NCBI GenBank assembly: GCA_014529385.2
Contig: CM043942.1
Coordinates: 108,189,141 to 108,253,140, forward strand
Source of the DNA: Adiantum capillus-veneris
Lineage: Eukaryota > Streptophyta > Polypodiopsida > Polypodiales > Pteridaceae
Direction: 5' to 3'
DNA length: 64,000 nt
Shown: piece after piece, positions 43,741 through 54,026 of the stretch
How positions within the stretch are numbered: the first letter of the stretch is position 1
Layout of the letters: every line of letters begins with the position of its first letter
Made by a program: the position numbers and the translations under genes
The notes under the pieces: generated by a model
Seen by the model: the letters and a program-made list of their open reading frames with translations, nothing else
Databases searched by the model: none
Told to the model about the DNA's origin: nothing

Positions 43741-44406
43741 GCAAACCATAAACCGAGAAAAACTAACAATATTTTTTGATATCCTTGTGCAATATATTAG
43801 TTACAATGCAAAATTATGCAAACCATAAACTTTTCTTTGATATCTTTGCAATACAAATTTTTTGATATCCTTGTAATACAAAATTACGCGTGGGCAGACA
43901 TGTTATGGTTGTAACTGCTTGATAGTAATATAAGGAGGTGCCGGATGAGAGAGAGGCACACTTGGTTTGGTCGTGTAGGCAAAGTCGACAACACACCACA
44001 GTATCTTGGATTTTTGTTGGTTAGAGATACTCCCTACCCAGTTTCTTAACCTATAAAAATAATTTTAAATTGTTCTATCTCTAACACATGCCAAAAACCT
44101 TCCATCAACCTTGAAATCAACCAAAAAGGTGTATTGCATCTACATATCAAAATGGAGTGTGCAACAAAAAAAATATTGCCGCACTGGAATATTTGGGGCA
44201 AAAGTCAATAGCCATAAGCACATATCACCGAAAAAAATACTGTATAAAACCACAGCAAGGTCCACAAGCCTTTAAGTCTTCATCAGCACCCGTGAACCTC
44301 CAAGTGCTTGGACTAACTCCAATTTCGTTAAAGCCGCTTGATGCATGAACTCATGAGCATGAGGGTCAAGGCCAAGTACTTGCAGAAATATGAAGTAAAT
44401 GTGCTT
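43741..44406. other. Spacer between C2 and MULE
   Basis: AT-rich. The phrase TTTGATATCCTTGTAATACAAA occurs three times in variants (about 43773, 43834 and 43860) and GCAAACCATAAAC twice (43741, 43817). No gene and no convincing terminal inverted repeat was seen. Confidence 0.5.
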
Positions 44407-47400
44407 TCATGGCATATACACAAGGCGCTTGCTTTCCCGGTTTTGAAAATCCTCGCAAGTACATCTAGGAAAATCTGACATTGTCAAAGAGTACGTCACT
44501 CCCTTTGCACTTGACCCCACAATATTAACATAGAAAACATGTGTTTCATTGAAAACCACAATGACCTCTCGCACCAACTCTGCTGCCATGTTTCTACCCA
44601 CTTCAATCTTGCCATGAAACTCCTTTGTTAATCGTGATCTCCATTTCACAATCTTTCCATCTCTAAATTTGGGACGGATGCTGCTAGCAACTCTTTGGTT
44701 CAATGGAACTGTTTCATGCATTCTTGATGCTGATGTAACTCCTGCTTGCAAAACAAAACCATTTACCTCTTGAGGTTGCAAATTTGTGCCCTCTGCGACC
44801 ACCCAAACATCGGGAGCTAGACCCGGTGGACCTTCGACTATGCTATGAACCTTCCAGGTGTGCATGTTATTGGAATTACAAAACCAAATGAACCCTTCCA
44901 CAAGGCCTCCCAATTGTGAAGCAGATGGAGGATATTTCCTTCGACCCCAAAAACAAGGAGCTAGCACCCCTATTTTGGCATCCGTTGAACATGCATTAAT
45001 GAACCGCCCACATCGATCTCCATCTTTTGACACTACAACAAAGCAAGTCATCTTTTGCCCAGGTTCTGTTCTCCTTATTGCCCAAACTGACTTTGCTACA
45101 TTTACTTCGGGATATGGGACATCCTTTGAAGCTTTTTTTTTGTGTTGAAGCCCACCAATTGAAGTTGTCATTGTAACATACTCTGGCCTGTGGCTATCCT
45201 CCTCCAAGACAATATTTGCATCAGCAAAAATTGGCCTCTTTTTTCTAATACTCTTCTCTTGGAGTATATTTCTATTCATTTCTGGACTAATGACACCCAT
45301 TTCATGCATTGATGAATGTGTGAGGTCAACTAGTTTCTTTCCAGCTACCGCGGAAGCAGATGAAGGTCGGTTCATGAAGCGATATGCCAAATCTTTAATG
45401 TCGGGACCAGTGGAGCTCCCAACACCTTTCAATATAGGCATTATATTTCACACTTTGAAGCACAGCTAAAGCCATATCTACACATGCTGCCTCATACAAA
45501 CTTATGTGATCCTTGTAACCAACCGAGGCACGCATACTAGCATGTTTTGACTCAGACAAGTTTGTGTTAGGAACAAAGATACCTGCAGCATCTTGTGATA
45601 CAAATCTTTCCCCCCAATGAGGCACTCGTACATCCCACCAAGCCAACCATGTCTCCAATGAAGAAATCTCCCCTTCAATGGCCATTCCTATTTTCCAAAA
45701 TCTTCTAAGGTCTCCCTTACAATGCTCAGCCACATTCTCTGTAGGTGCAGTTCTCCACTTGCGACACAAAATCTTGTGCTCCTCTTGAAATGCTGGACGG
45801 ATGCACTTGACAGTATGTCGAACCATACTTTGCTCCCAATGAAACAAACATGATCTCTCTTTGTCTGGAGTAGACTTCTTTGCTCCCCCAAAATAAACAG
45901 TATGCACAGCAATCCAATTGGCATTGGCTTCATCTGCCATAAATCCCCTAAACTGTGGCTTATCAAAACCCTGTTGCTTAACCACATTGTTCAGCATCTT
46001 CCAAAATTCAATCTGAGCATATTTATTTTCCACGCTAAACTCAACAGTTGCAATGGTGAGCAGCTCTCGCACGTAAGGGTCGTAGACATGCGCTGCATAG
46101 TCGGCCATCCTTGAACATGGTGAACATGATCAAAGTGCACCCACATTTACTCCAAATTCCCTCCAGGACGCATGCGATTCACCAAATCAACTCCACTGCT
46201 CGGTCCCTTAATTGACATTTTAAATACATGAGATTGTACTTTATCACCCAATTGGCATGGGAAAAGGATACTATGGATAAAAGGATATCTGCACTTGCTT
46301 TTCAAGTCAAGAACTTCCTCAAGACCTTTTGAAGTGACATTCTTTCATCTCTTTGTAGACTCCAAACTTCGTTCGACCCTCCTTTTATTTGACAGGGGAG
46401 TCATACTGTCAAGGAATTCAGCAAATTCCAAATCTTCAATCATAGCACTTGCAGTTGAACCTGCTCCAATAAGCTTTTCCATGATAAGATCATTAGTGGT
46501 GGCCCGCTCCAATTGTTTCGCAGTCACCAAAGGGTCCTGACTTGCTCGCTCAAGCAACATTTCATCTATGTGACTTTCGACCATCCGACTCCTCCCTTCT
46601 GCACATGGATGATTATGTTCTCCAAGATGCAAAGCACACCTAGTACAATTATTTCTTATCTCTAGGCAAACAATAGTAAATTACTGGAGGACATGTAGAT
46701 ACACATTCGGGAATTTTTCCACAATGAGTGCATACCAGTGTGCCATATTGAGAAGAGATCAATCCTTTAGGGCTGGATTTAACAAGCCGACCTCGCCATT
46801 GAGACTCATTGAACATAGTTGAGCGCAAATAAAATGGACAATCAATGTTGATGCAACGCAAATGCCCAGAGCATCTACTAAATCTGACAATGCCATTAAA
46901 ACTATCACTGCTACAAGTGACATACTCTGTCCACATGTGACTATCATGTATTTGCTCCATACCACTCATACCTGAAGAATTACCAGATGGTGGTAATTCA
47001 AAAGCAATATACCCATCATAATGAGCTGGTAACTCATTAGTATAGACCACTTTCTTGGCTTGATGGAGGGCAATATATAAATTGCTTTGCAATGGCATGC
47101 ACTTAATCATGTCAATAACACTCGCATTGATCTCAGAGAGAGGTACTTTCTTGTCTTTCATGTCTTGAGAAACTCTGCCAATGCCATCATCAATCTGATC
47201 CTCACTTCTCATATCCACCTTGTAGAACTGGTGTTGTTCATGATCAAGCATAAAAGTTTGCTCACCATTTGATGATATAGTAGCTTCTACCTTGACTTGC
47301 GAGCCAGATAATGTTAGTGGACGAAGACAGAAATTAGCATCACGAAGCTCAAAATGTTCTTACAAAGAAGCAACTATCAAAGAATAAATTCTGGTATCAA

Positions 47401-47458
47401 ACATAAGCACTAGCTTCTGTCCACGCCCTGTACCAAAAACTGTAATGCATCTCCCCAT
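44407..47458 (-). pseudogene. MULE-type transposase with SWIM finger
   Basis: Minus strand, start Met at 47458 (MGRCITVFGTGRGQK). One stop lies near 47360, and frame changes near 46640, 46320, 46130 and 45430. Order: an N-terminal region with a Cys-rich segment (CSGHLRCINIDCPFYL, CTHCGKIPEC, about 46690-46870); HLGEHNHPCAEGR; the transposase core with HFDHVHHVQGW and AAHVYDPYVRELLTIATVEF, GFMADEANANWIAVHTVYFG (Asp) and ERSCLFHWEQSMVRHTVKC (typical C-x-W/H block); and a C-terminal SWIM-like FPRCTCEDFQ. It would cut and paste a Mutator-like transposon. The SWIM motif ends in decayed sequence. Confidence 0.75.
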
Positions 47459-48965
47459 GGGTTAATGGTGTGTTTAGCAGAAGGTTAGAATAGCACAGTT
47501 GTGATTGATACAGCGGGTGTAAATAGAATAGATTGATATCCTTAAAATTCTATCCATAAGCACAAGCCGCCAGGAGTATTGCACGTTTGTGTTCCCACGA
47601 ACAACAATTATTGTTTTATAAAATATATATTAGAAATAATAATTCACTATATAATATAGTCAAAACATGAAATATAACGTGCTCAAAAAATGAGCCTTCT
47701 TTTAGTGTTAAAACACTAAGGAAGAACCTGTTTTAGTTTTAAAAACACTAAAAAAACGAACTTGCTTTTAATTTTTAAAACACTAAAAAACGACCCTGTT
47801 TTTAGTTCTTTGAGTTTTACGATTTTCAGTCAATCGAGCATATTAATGACAACCGAACTTCACCTACTCAGTTAAAAACCCCATGCACAATATCTCATGC
47901 CGAAGTTAAGGGCGTTTACACTACTGAGTGTTTTTGGTGTATTAAATTCCAAGACACTCAAATTTCAAAAATTCCCAAAAAGCCCTAATATTTTGTCACA
48001 AATTCCTAAAATGCCCTTCAAGTTTTTCAAAATTCCCAAAGTACCCCTTGTCGTGAGATCAAATTTCTTGAAAGGCAGAAAAAATTGTAGCTTTTCATAA
48101 GAAGACTGATTGTCTATCAGTACGAGTAATTTCTTTTTTATTTTTAGTTATAATTACCCTTTTTTCATCGTAATTTGTGACAAATTACATGCTAAGCAAT
48201 TAAAAGCGGAGTCATGGTTTCATACTTTAATCAAGCTCGAAAAAAACCTAGATATAGTGTAATCCCACCTACAAATTTTGAAGTTTACCTTTAAATTTTA
48301 TATTTCAAGGTGAAAAAACCTTTCAAATTTTGAAAAAACTAGTGTAATTTGGTGATTGCACCTTCAAATTTTGTCAGTTTACCTTTGTTGTTTCACATAT
48401 GCAGGTTTGCCAAGTTTTTGAAAAAAAAAATCGAGCACTGATTCGCATGCAACTCCACGCCATCATTAACTATGATCATTAGCTATTCGCGGGCAACACG
48501 CGGGCAACTCCATGCAATATAATTATTACCTCTTGAGAGAGAGAGAAAGAGAGAGATAGAGAACGATCTAATTTGAAAGGGGCCCTGTAGGCCCCTACTG
48601 TATTTTTTTAAAGCTCTTCATAGTGCTAAGCGTTAAAGCTTCACCTTTGTCTGTCTCTAATATCTAGTGCTATCTCTCATCTGTATCTGCGCTAACACAG
48701 AAACCTGCAACAACTGCTGCGTTTTTTCAGCCCTTCATGCCTCTTTTCTTTCACCTTCCTCGCCTCACATCTCTTCTCAATAAGCCGTTATGCAACTCTA
48801 TTGCGACCTTGCTCGCAACCAAGCGCCTTCCTTGCGCCGATAGGAGGCTTTCTTCCCTGCGATAACTCCCTGCTGAAAATCTAATCAGTTAATCTCTCAA
48901 GCCGGTTTACAGAAACCGCCTTCACAACTCGAATCAAGCTCGAAGATCGGAGAAGGAACTCAACC
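47459..48965. other. Intergenic region between divergent MULE and plus-strand gene
   Basis: AT-rich, with a triple palindromic repeat (47695-47810), a short GA tract (48535-48560) and then a more GC-rich stretch (48720-48965) that looks like a 5' untranslated leader of the gene starting at 48966. No TATA box could be assigned with confidence. Confidence 0.45.
47695..47810. repeat. Three tandem palindromic units (about 38 bp)
   Basis: Units centred on TTAGTGTTAAAACACTAA (first copy perfect apart from the AA centre), then TTTTAGTTTTAAAAACACTAAA and TTTTAATTTTTAAAACACTAAA, separated by GGAAGAACCTG-, ACGAACTTG- and ACGACCCTG-type linkers. Confidence 0.75.
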
Positions 48966-49009
48966 ATGGGGATAAGGGAGTCTAACTCAGCTCGAAAACC
49001 TCCTGCCAG
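48966..49009 (+). pseudogene. Candidate exon 1 of the ParB/MTase gene
   Basis: An ATG in good plant context (CAACCATGGGG) gives MGIRESNSARKPPA and then CCAG followed by GTAGAT, a usable donor. Its phase does not join cleanly to exon 2, so this exon is tentative. Confidence 0.4.
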
Positions 49010-49019
49010 GTAGATTTGT

Positions 49020-49217
49020 AAACTACCTGTAGCCATCCACGCCGGCGTGGATGGCTACAGGTAGTTTTTTTTTTCAATGTTTTAAGGTTATGTTTGTAAG
49101 GCTTATGTTTTAATTAAAATGAGAAGCCTTCTGTAACTGTAAATCTTCAAACCTTTCTGTAACTGTAACGCTCTCTGTAAAGCCCAAGAGAGATGTTGGA
49201 GGGGTAGTGTACCCACT

Positions 49218-49277
<60 letters not shown>

Positions 49278-49806
49278 TCTCGCCAGTGTATTGGAGAATC
49301 ATGGTGGAAACTCAAACCCAAGTGCTTGTGTTGGGCTAAGTTGCCATGGCTCTGCCTGGACTTCTGTGTAGCTTCCTTATCATTTTGATTCTAAGCCTAA
49401 AATACATGTAGCCATCCACACCGGCGTGGATTTCTACAAGGAGATTTGAATGTGAAAACCTACCTGTTTATAAGCTCTCTCTGAGAATCTTCAGAGCTGC
49501 ATAGCTTCTCTTAAAACTACTTGAAGCCATCCACGCCAGCATGGATGGCTAGAAGTAGTTTCTTGCGACATTGATTTAGGTGTAGTGATTCATTGTTTCA
49601 TTGAATTTAATCATGTTTTATTAAGCTAAGTAAGCTTAGTCAAGCTATCCACGCCAACATGGATGTCTAGAGGGAATTTCTTGAGATAAATTTTTTGATT
49701 GATCATGTTTTTTTTAAAATTTGTTAGCTCCCATCTAACAATCCATAAGATAAAGTTTTGATTTTTTGAATTGACTCTAGGCATCCGCGTCGGCATGGAC
49801 GCCTAG
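49020..49806. repeat. Five related palindromes, presumed first intron
   Basis: Copy 1 (49020-49067) is a perfect 48-base palindrome; its inner arms are GTAGCCATCCACGCC/GGCGTGGATGGCTAC and its outer arms AAACTACCT/AGGTAGTTT. Related copies lie at 49408-49437, 49514-49561 (outer arms AAACTACTT/AGTAGTTT kept), 49641-49670 and 49777-49806. In the last copy both outer arms changed together to CTAGGC/GCCTAG. Spacing is about 115-136 bases apart from a larger first gap. Confidence 0.85.
49222..49274. repeat. (GA)n microsatellite
   Basis: About 26 GA units between palindrome copies 1 and 2. Confidence 0.95.
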
Positions 49807-49856
49807 AGGGAATTTTTTGTGAAGTAATTAAATTGTTTTTGGTTTTGTTTTTCAAG

Positions 49857-50372
49857 TCCTTCAATTCGTGGAAGAGGTCGCAGAGGGAGACGGCTTTCTT
49901 CACTCTCAAGCTTCCAGTATCTTAGAGAGCAGTGATCAAATCAGTGCAGTCTCCGTCACAGATATGACAGATGGTTTGGAGACATAGGAGGAGGAGATGC
50001 AAAGTCAGGACTTGGGGCTTGGATCCATAAATGAAGTTGATGAATCTCTTGCCCCACAAGAGGCATGTTTTCAAATAGTGTCTTATGTCGTAAGAGATGA
50101 AGTAGCAATAGAGACTGAGATAGGGGAAGAGCACAAACTTGACATGCATAGAGGACAAGATATTCTTCAATGTACTCGCATGTTCAGTTGTTTTGACTGT
50201 CCACCAATTCCTTTATGTCGATTGATCCCTTATGCAAGGGTGGGAGGCTTACAAGATGATGTTAGTGGATTGAAAGTTGCTTTTGCAAAGGAGGGCTACA
50301 TGCAAGAAAAGGAGCTTTTATTGTTTTAGTTTGGAATTGCAAGAAGGAGGAAGCTTATGTGACAGGGATTTC
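49857..50372 (+). pseudogene. Exon 2: ParB-like N-terminal half
   Basis: Acceptor TTTTTCAAG at 49856. The frame reads QFVEEVAEGDGFLHSQASS, meets TAG at 49988-49990, then continues in the same frame through EACFQIVSYVV to PPIPLCRLIPYARVGGLQDD and KVAFAKEGYMQEKELLL. This matches the first strand and helix of ParB domains (P-x-x-x-L-x-P, then D-V...L...G). Near 50325 a one-base change moves the frame to VWNCKKEEAYVT. The donor is not resolved; GTGACA near 50373 is one option. Confidence 0.65.
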
Positions 50373-50479
50373 ATTTCTCTGCTTTGGTCTTTCCTACTCT
50401 CTATTTCTACATTGTTTTTTGTTTTTCTCATAAATAGTAGTTGAGTGTGCTTTTCTGCCTATGATTATCTTTTTTGCAG

Positions 50480-50747
50480 AGGACCTTCTTTCTTCATGGG
50501 ACCCAATATGGGTTGATATACATAAAGAGTTTGAAATTGAGATTTCTAAAAGACCAAACCTTCAAGTTCTCTCTAATAAAATGTTCTATGTTTGGGAGGG
50601 TAATCATAGAACGATTGCTTGGATGGCTGCTATTAAAGAGAGATTCTCCGTTGATCGAGAGAAACATTGTAGTGTGCTTTATACAGTTATTGATCCTACT
50701 CGAGTGCCAGAGACAGCTCTGCTTAGTAGCTTGCAAAGAATGAATTT
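50480..50747 (+). CDS. Exon 3: ParB-like signature G-N-H-R
   Basis: Flanked by TTTTTTGCAG and GTAAGC. It encodes EDLLSSWDPIWVDIHKEFEI and KMFYVWEGNHRTIAWMAAIK, followed by a strand SVLYTVIDP and a helix TALLSSLQRMN. V-x-x-G-N/E-H-R-x-x-A is the nucleotide-binding/nuclease signature of ParB-fold proteins. The exon is fully open, and its phase matches exon 4. Confidence 0.8.
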
Positions 50748-50836
50748 GTAAGCTTCATGACATTCTATATATTTTAGTAGAAAATTTCTATGTTGTGTTT
50801 CTGACTTTGTATATATTGTATATGACCTTGGAATAG

Positions 50837-51044
50837 CATGAATACACATGCCCTTGTAGTCATGCATCTTAGGGATGAGCTTGTCAACTGCTCCCACATT
50901 TGTGCAGCAGATCATGAAGCCTATGTAACAGGGCTTCTAGAAAAAGATCAAAAGTTGATTGCTGCAGTCCGTAAGAAATACTCGAAGGGTGTGGAGCCTT
51001 GGTATCCACTTACTCGTCGATACTTGGGAAATCTCTTATACGAT
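50837..51044 (+). CDS. Exon 4 of ParB/MTase gene
   Basis: Acceptor GGAATAG, donor GTGAAT. It encodes FMNTHALVVMHLRDELVNCS and CAADHEAYVTGLLEKDQKLI, then RKKYSKGVEPWYPLTRRYLG. Phase is continuous with exons 3 and 5. No domain recognised. Confidence 0.7.
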
Positions 51045-51206
51045 GTGAATGTCTTTGGCTTGCTTTTTTGGAACAATCTTATATTTGTTTTTTGTGAAAA
51101 TTACATATGTTAAATTGTGTATTGAAGGATAAAATATCCAAGTAATTGAGCCAAAGAGTATGTGCTTGTTTTTTGCAAATTATTTATTTTTAAGTATGTA
51201 TTGAAG

Positions 51207-51341
51207 GTTCAAATGTCCAAGGAATTGAGCCAAAGAATAGAGCAAGCTAGGCACACAATGACAAATGAAGAACTAATAAAAGAGGAGGAGAAAATATTGA
51301 ATGATTTAGCACTCAAATATGGAGATCGCGTTGGGAAACTG
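51207..51341 (+). CDS. Exon 5 of ParB/MTase gene
   Basis: It encodes VQMSKELSQRIEQARHTM and EEEKILNDLALKYGDRVGKL, a charged helical stretch, in phase with exons 4 and 6. A decayed copy of its first 40 bases lies 79 bases upstream (51121-51160). Confidence 0.65.
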
Positions 51342-51427
51342 GTTGAATTATTTTTGTTTTGGGTGTTTTGCACATAGTGTAATAGCCGTTTAAACTTGGT
51401 TTTCTATTCGTTCCTCAAAAATTGCAG

Positions 51428-51648
51428 TTGCTAAATATTGTTGATCCAAATCTTGGACCGGATTGGATGGTTCGAGTTCTTGCACTCAAATGGGGTCCTA
51501 ATAGTTGGGCTATGCTTGAGAAACTGAACTTGATTGCTATGCATGATGCTCCTATCCTGAGCAAACTGTTATGGGTTTCCTTGCTTGAGGCAGATAAGAT
51601 TACTAGATCCTCTTATGGTTTAAAGAAAGGAGATCATGTGTATCGCAT
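51428..51648 (+). CDS. Exon 6 of ParB/MTase gene
   Basis: Acceptor AATTGCAG, donor GTGAGT. It encodes LLNIVDPNLGPDWMVRVLAL and WAMLEKLNLIAMHDAPILSK, then LKKGDHVYR. Open and in phase with exon 7. Confidence 0.75.
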
Positions 51649-51748
51649 GTGAGTAAAGTTTCTATTGACTTTCAAGAATCTTTGATTGATGTAGAGTTGC
51701 TAGTTTTTGTGATTATTTTAGTTTTTTCTCAACTTCCTTGTTAAGTAG

Positions 51749-52009
51749 TTGGATTCGTAGAGAGGGACTTCTACAAAGGATTTTTGATAGGGCCACAAAG
51801 TTTGTGGAGGACTTGAGCAACATTGCTGGTGGTATTTTGTTGCCTCATGATTGCTCTCTTGCCTCTTACTTTGAGGAGCTCAAGTTTGAAGCACGACCCT
51901 ATCTTTATCCTTTGGAGACCTCTCTTGAAGCTAAGACAAAAGATGTTGACAAGAAAGCTATGAAGAAAGTGGACACGGTACGCATGGCATCTCAACGGCT
52001 AGCCTACAG
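51749..52009 (+). CDS. Exon 7 of ParB/MTase gene
   Basis: Acceptor TTAAGTAG, donor GTTAAG. It encodes WIRREGLLQRIFDRATKFVE, HDCSLASYFEELKFEARPYL and KAMKKVDTVRMASQRLAYR. Open; in phase on both sides. Confidence 0.75.
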
Positions 52010-52089
52010 GTTAAGCTCATCATACTTTTATTTCAAGCTTTTCATAATTACGAAGTGTGTAGTCATGTTATTTTGTTATTTTGTTATAG

Positions 52090-52358
52090 ATTTCTATTAT
52101 TCTTGGTTGGAAAAGGCTTTCTACCAGGGATTCCATTCTTAGCTAAGCAGTGGGCACAACTATCTACTGGGGAAGGATGCATGTACTCCCCTTCCATGCA
52201 TAAGCTCACTACTTGGGAGATGGAGGCATGTCCATGGTGGATAGACATGGCTTCTGGGCATGTATTGGCGAGAGAGAGAGAGCTTCACGATACTATGAGA
52301 GTTCGTGGCACATCAGTCGATGTGCCTCTCCCTCTTAGAGTGGACGAGGTGATATCCG
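52090..52358 (+). CDS. Exon 8 of ParB/MTase gene
   Basis: Acceptor TTGTTATAG, donor GTAAAT. It encodes FLLFLVGKGFLPGIPFLAKQ, CMYSPSMHKLTTWEMEACPW and ARERELHDTMRVRGTSVDVP. Trp- and Cys-containing, with no family recognised. Confidence 0.75.
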
Positions 52359-52476
52359 GTAAATGGTTACTCAAAATAGCCTCAAACATAATTTTTCTAA
52401 GAGCTTTAAATTCTCTTTTTCCTAAAGTTATTTGTTATACATACCGGTAATATTGTGTTTCTTTGCTTTTTTCAAG

Positions 52477-52551
52477 CTACAAATACTTCTCGCAAGGGAA
52501 AGGAGGTGATTGTTGAGACTAGGGTGGATGCAAACATGGAGGGAGAGCATG
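52477..52551 (+). CDS. Exon 9 of ParB/MTase gene (short linker)
   Basis: Acceptor TTTTTTCAAG, donor GTGAGA. It encodes a charged linker, TNTSRKGKEVIVETRVDANM. Phase 1 on both sides matches its neighbours. Confidence 0.7.
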
Positions 52552-52633
52552 GTGAGATTTCACTTGTGATGCAATTGTTTGTTTCGTTCATTTATTGGAG
52601 TTAAGTCACTTTGTACTGCCTCTTGTATCGCAG

Positions 52634-53047
52634 TACCTCTTGGGGAGATTGTTGCAAAGAAAACCATTTCTTTTATCTACATCGTTGATACTCCCTTGTC
52701 TTCTCTGTCCTTATTGCCTGACTCACGATGCATGGCCATTTCTGGGGACTACATAGCCATTGCTGCTGATTTTAGGGCCGGTGTTTGACATCAGGCATGG
52801 ATTCGTGTTCATGAGAACATGGGATCTGCATGCCTCGATGGGACCTTGTGCATGCGTGGTGGGAGAACAGTTGCATGGGCTGCTGATTTTATTTTTTTGG
52901 ATCTTTCCTTTGGTGGTTCCCCATTAGCCTCCCCTATTGTACCCCTTTGGGGTGTTTGTAGCGAGAATCATGTTCGTGTAGGCATGCAACTTGCATATTC
53001 GAGTTTGTCAGACTCAGGGTGGTTGTTGATCATGGTCTCTATGGCCG
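52634..53047 (+). pseudogene. Exon 10: methyltransferase catalytic half
   Basis: Acceptor TATCGCAG, donor GTTTTT. After AGDYI-type strands (CMAISGDYIAIAADFRAGV) a TGA at 52786-52788 interrupts. The same frame continues with HQAWIRVHENMG, MRGGRTVAWAADFIFLDLSF, GGSPLASPIVPLW and SLSDSGWLLIMVSMAG. FLDLSFG sits where beta-class enzymes have the catalytic D-P-P-Y/F, and SGWLLIMVS where they have the following G-G-x-L strand. The TGA could be a decayed CGA arginine codon. Confidence 0.6.
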
Positions 53048-53131
53048 GTTTTTGCTTCATTCATAATTTTATACAATACTTGTCGAGTTTTTTTGTGTGT
53101 TTTCTATTGTGACTTTTGAAACCTCTTGCAG

Positions 53132-53253
53132 GAGATACTATTGGCTGGGTTGAGAGATTTTGTCATGCATCAGAGATGGCTATTCATCGTCGCATTGTGG
53201 TCCTCCATCATGGAGCTTATGGTTACGGTAATAGCTTTGGTGGTCGGATTAAG
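53132..53253 (+). CDS. Exon 11: methyltransferase target-recognition region
   Basis: Acceptor CTCTTGCAG, donor GTAATG. It encodes GDTIGWVERFCHASEMAIHR, IVVLHHGAYGYGNSFGGRIK. Open, and in phase with exon 10. It occupies the variable region between the catalytic and SAM-binding motifs. Confidence 0.7.
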
Positions 53254-53378
53254 GTAATGCTCTTCTACATATTAACTTGTTTGTTTCTCCTTTTGGTGTT
53301 TTATTATTATTGTGATTATCGTCTAATTGTCTATGTGGTGGTGTAGTGTCATTGTTCTCTCGTACTTATGGTGCATAG

Positions 53379-53805
53379 GTTTGGCATGCAACCACCTTGC
53401 TTTGTGGTTGAGAGCACTCCACTATTCAATCGGCTTGGCATGCAGCCTTTGGATTCTTACATGATGCACCATCTTCCAGAGTCTTCTCTAGCCAGATCAT
53501 CATCAGGGGAGCCATGGCGTGGTGGTTTGCAACGAAGTCACTCTTTTATTGCATGTTTTGTGGAGCTTCTTTGTAGGCCTGGAGGTCTTTTTTTGGAGTT
53601 GGGATGTGGTACAACGCCCGTATTGGCAGCATGCTTAGGCACAAGGCGGGTGTGTGCAGCAGTCGACATTGATGACACTTTGAGTTCAGATTATGTGCAA
53701 CCATTATTTCGCCCTAAAAAGCGAAGCAAAGAGGGAGCCTCCACCTCTCTTGATGTTGATGATGTGGGTGACATGCCTTCGCGTATCAACCCCTTTGATG
53801 ACTAG
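53379..53805 (+). CDS. Exon 12: SAM-binding half and basic tail
   Basis: Acceptor GGTGCATAG. It encodes STPLFNRLGMQPLDSYMMHH, a helix HSFIACFVELLCRPGGLFLE, then LGCGTTPVLAACLGTRRVCA and AVDID. This parallels the D-P-F-x-G-x-G-T-T...A...E/D-x-D SAM site that lies C-terminal in beta-class enzymes. RPKKRSKEG follows, and INPFDD ends at TAG 53803-53805. The exon is one base out of phase with exon 11. Confidence 0.7.
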
Positions 53806-54026
53806 TGAGAGTCCACCTTACACTTCATTTCCCCCACCTATTTTATGTTTCCATCATACGTTTATGCTATTTTGTCACTTTTTTGTATCATTGTTTAGTA
53901 TTTGAAAATTATGGATAATGATTCAAACAACAATTTGAGATTTCTTGTGCTTTTAGGATGTAGATTTTGTATTGCTTGCATGTGGATTGTAGACTTATCT
54001 TTTTCTTTTTGTATGGAAGTGTGTTG

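Noticed and set aside
49103-49321. Minus-strand ORF with SLSLSL run
   Set aside because: Product of the (GA)n tract in the presumed intron.
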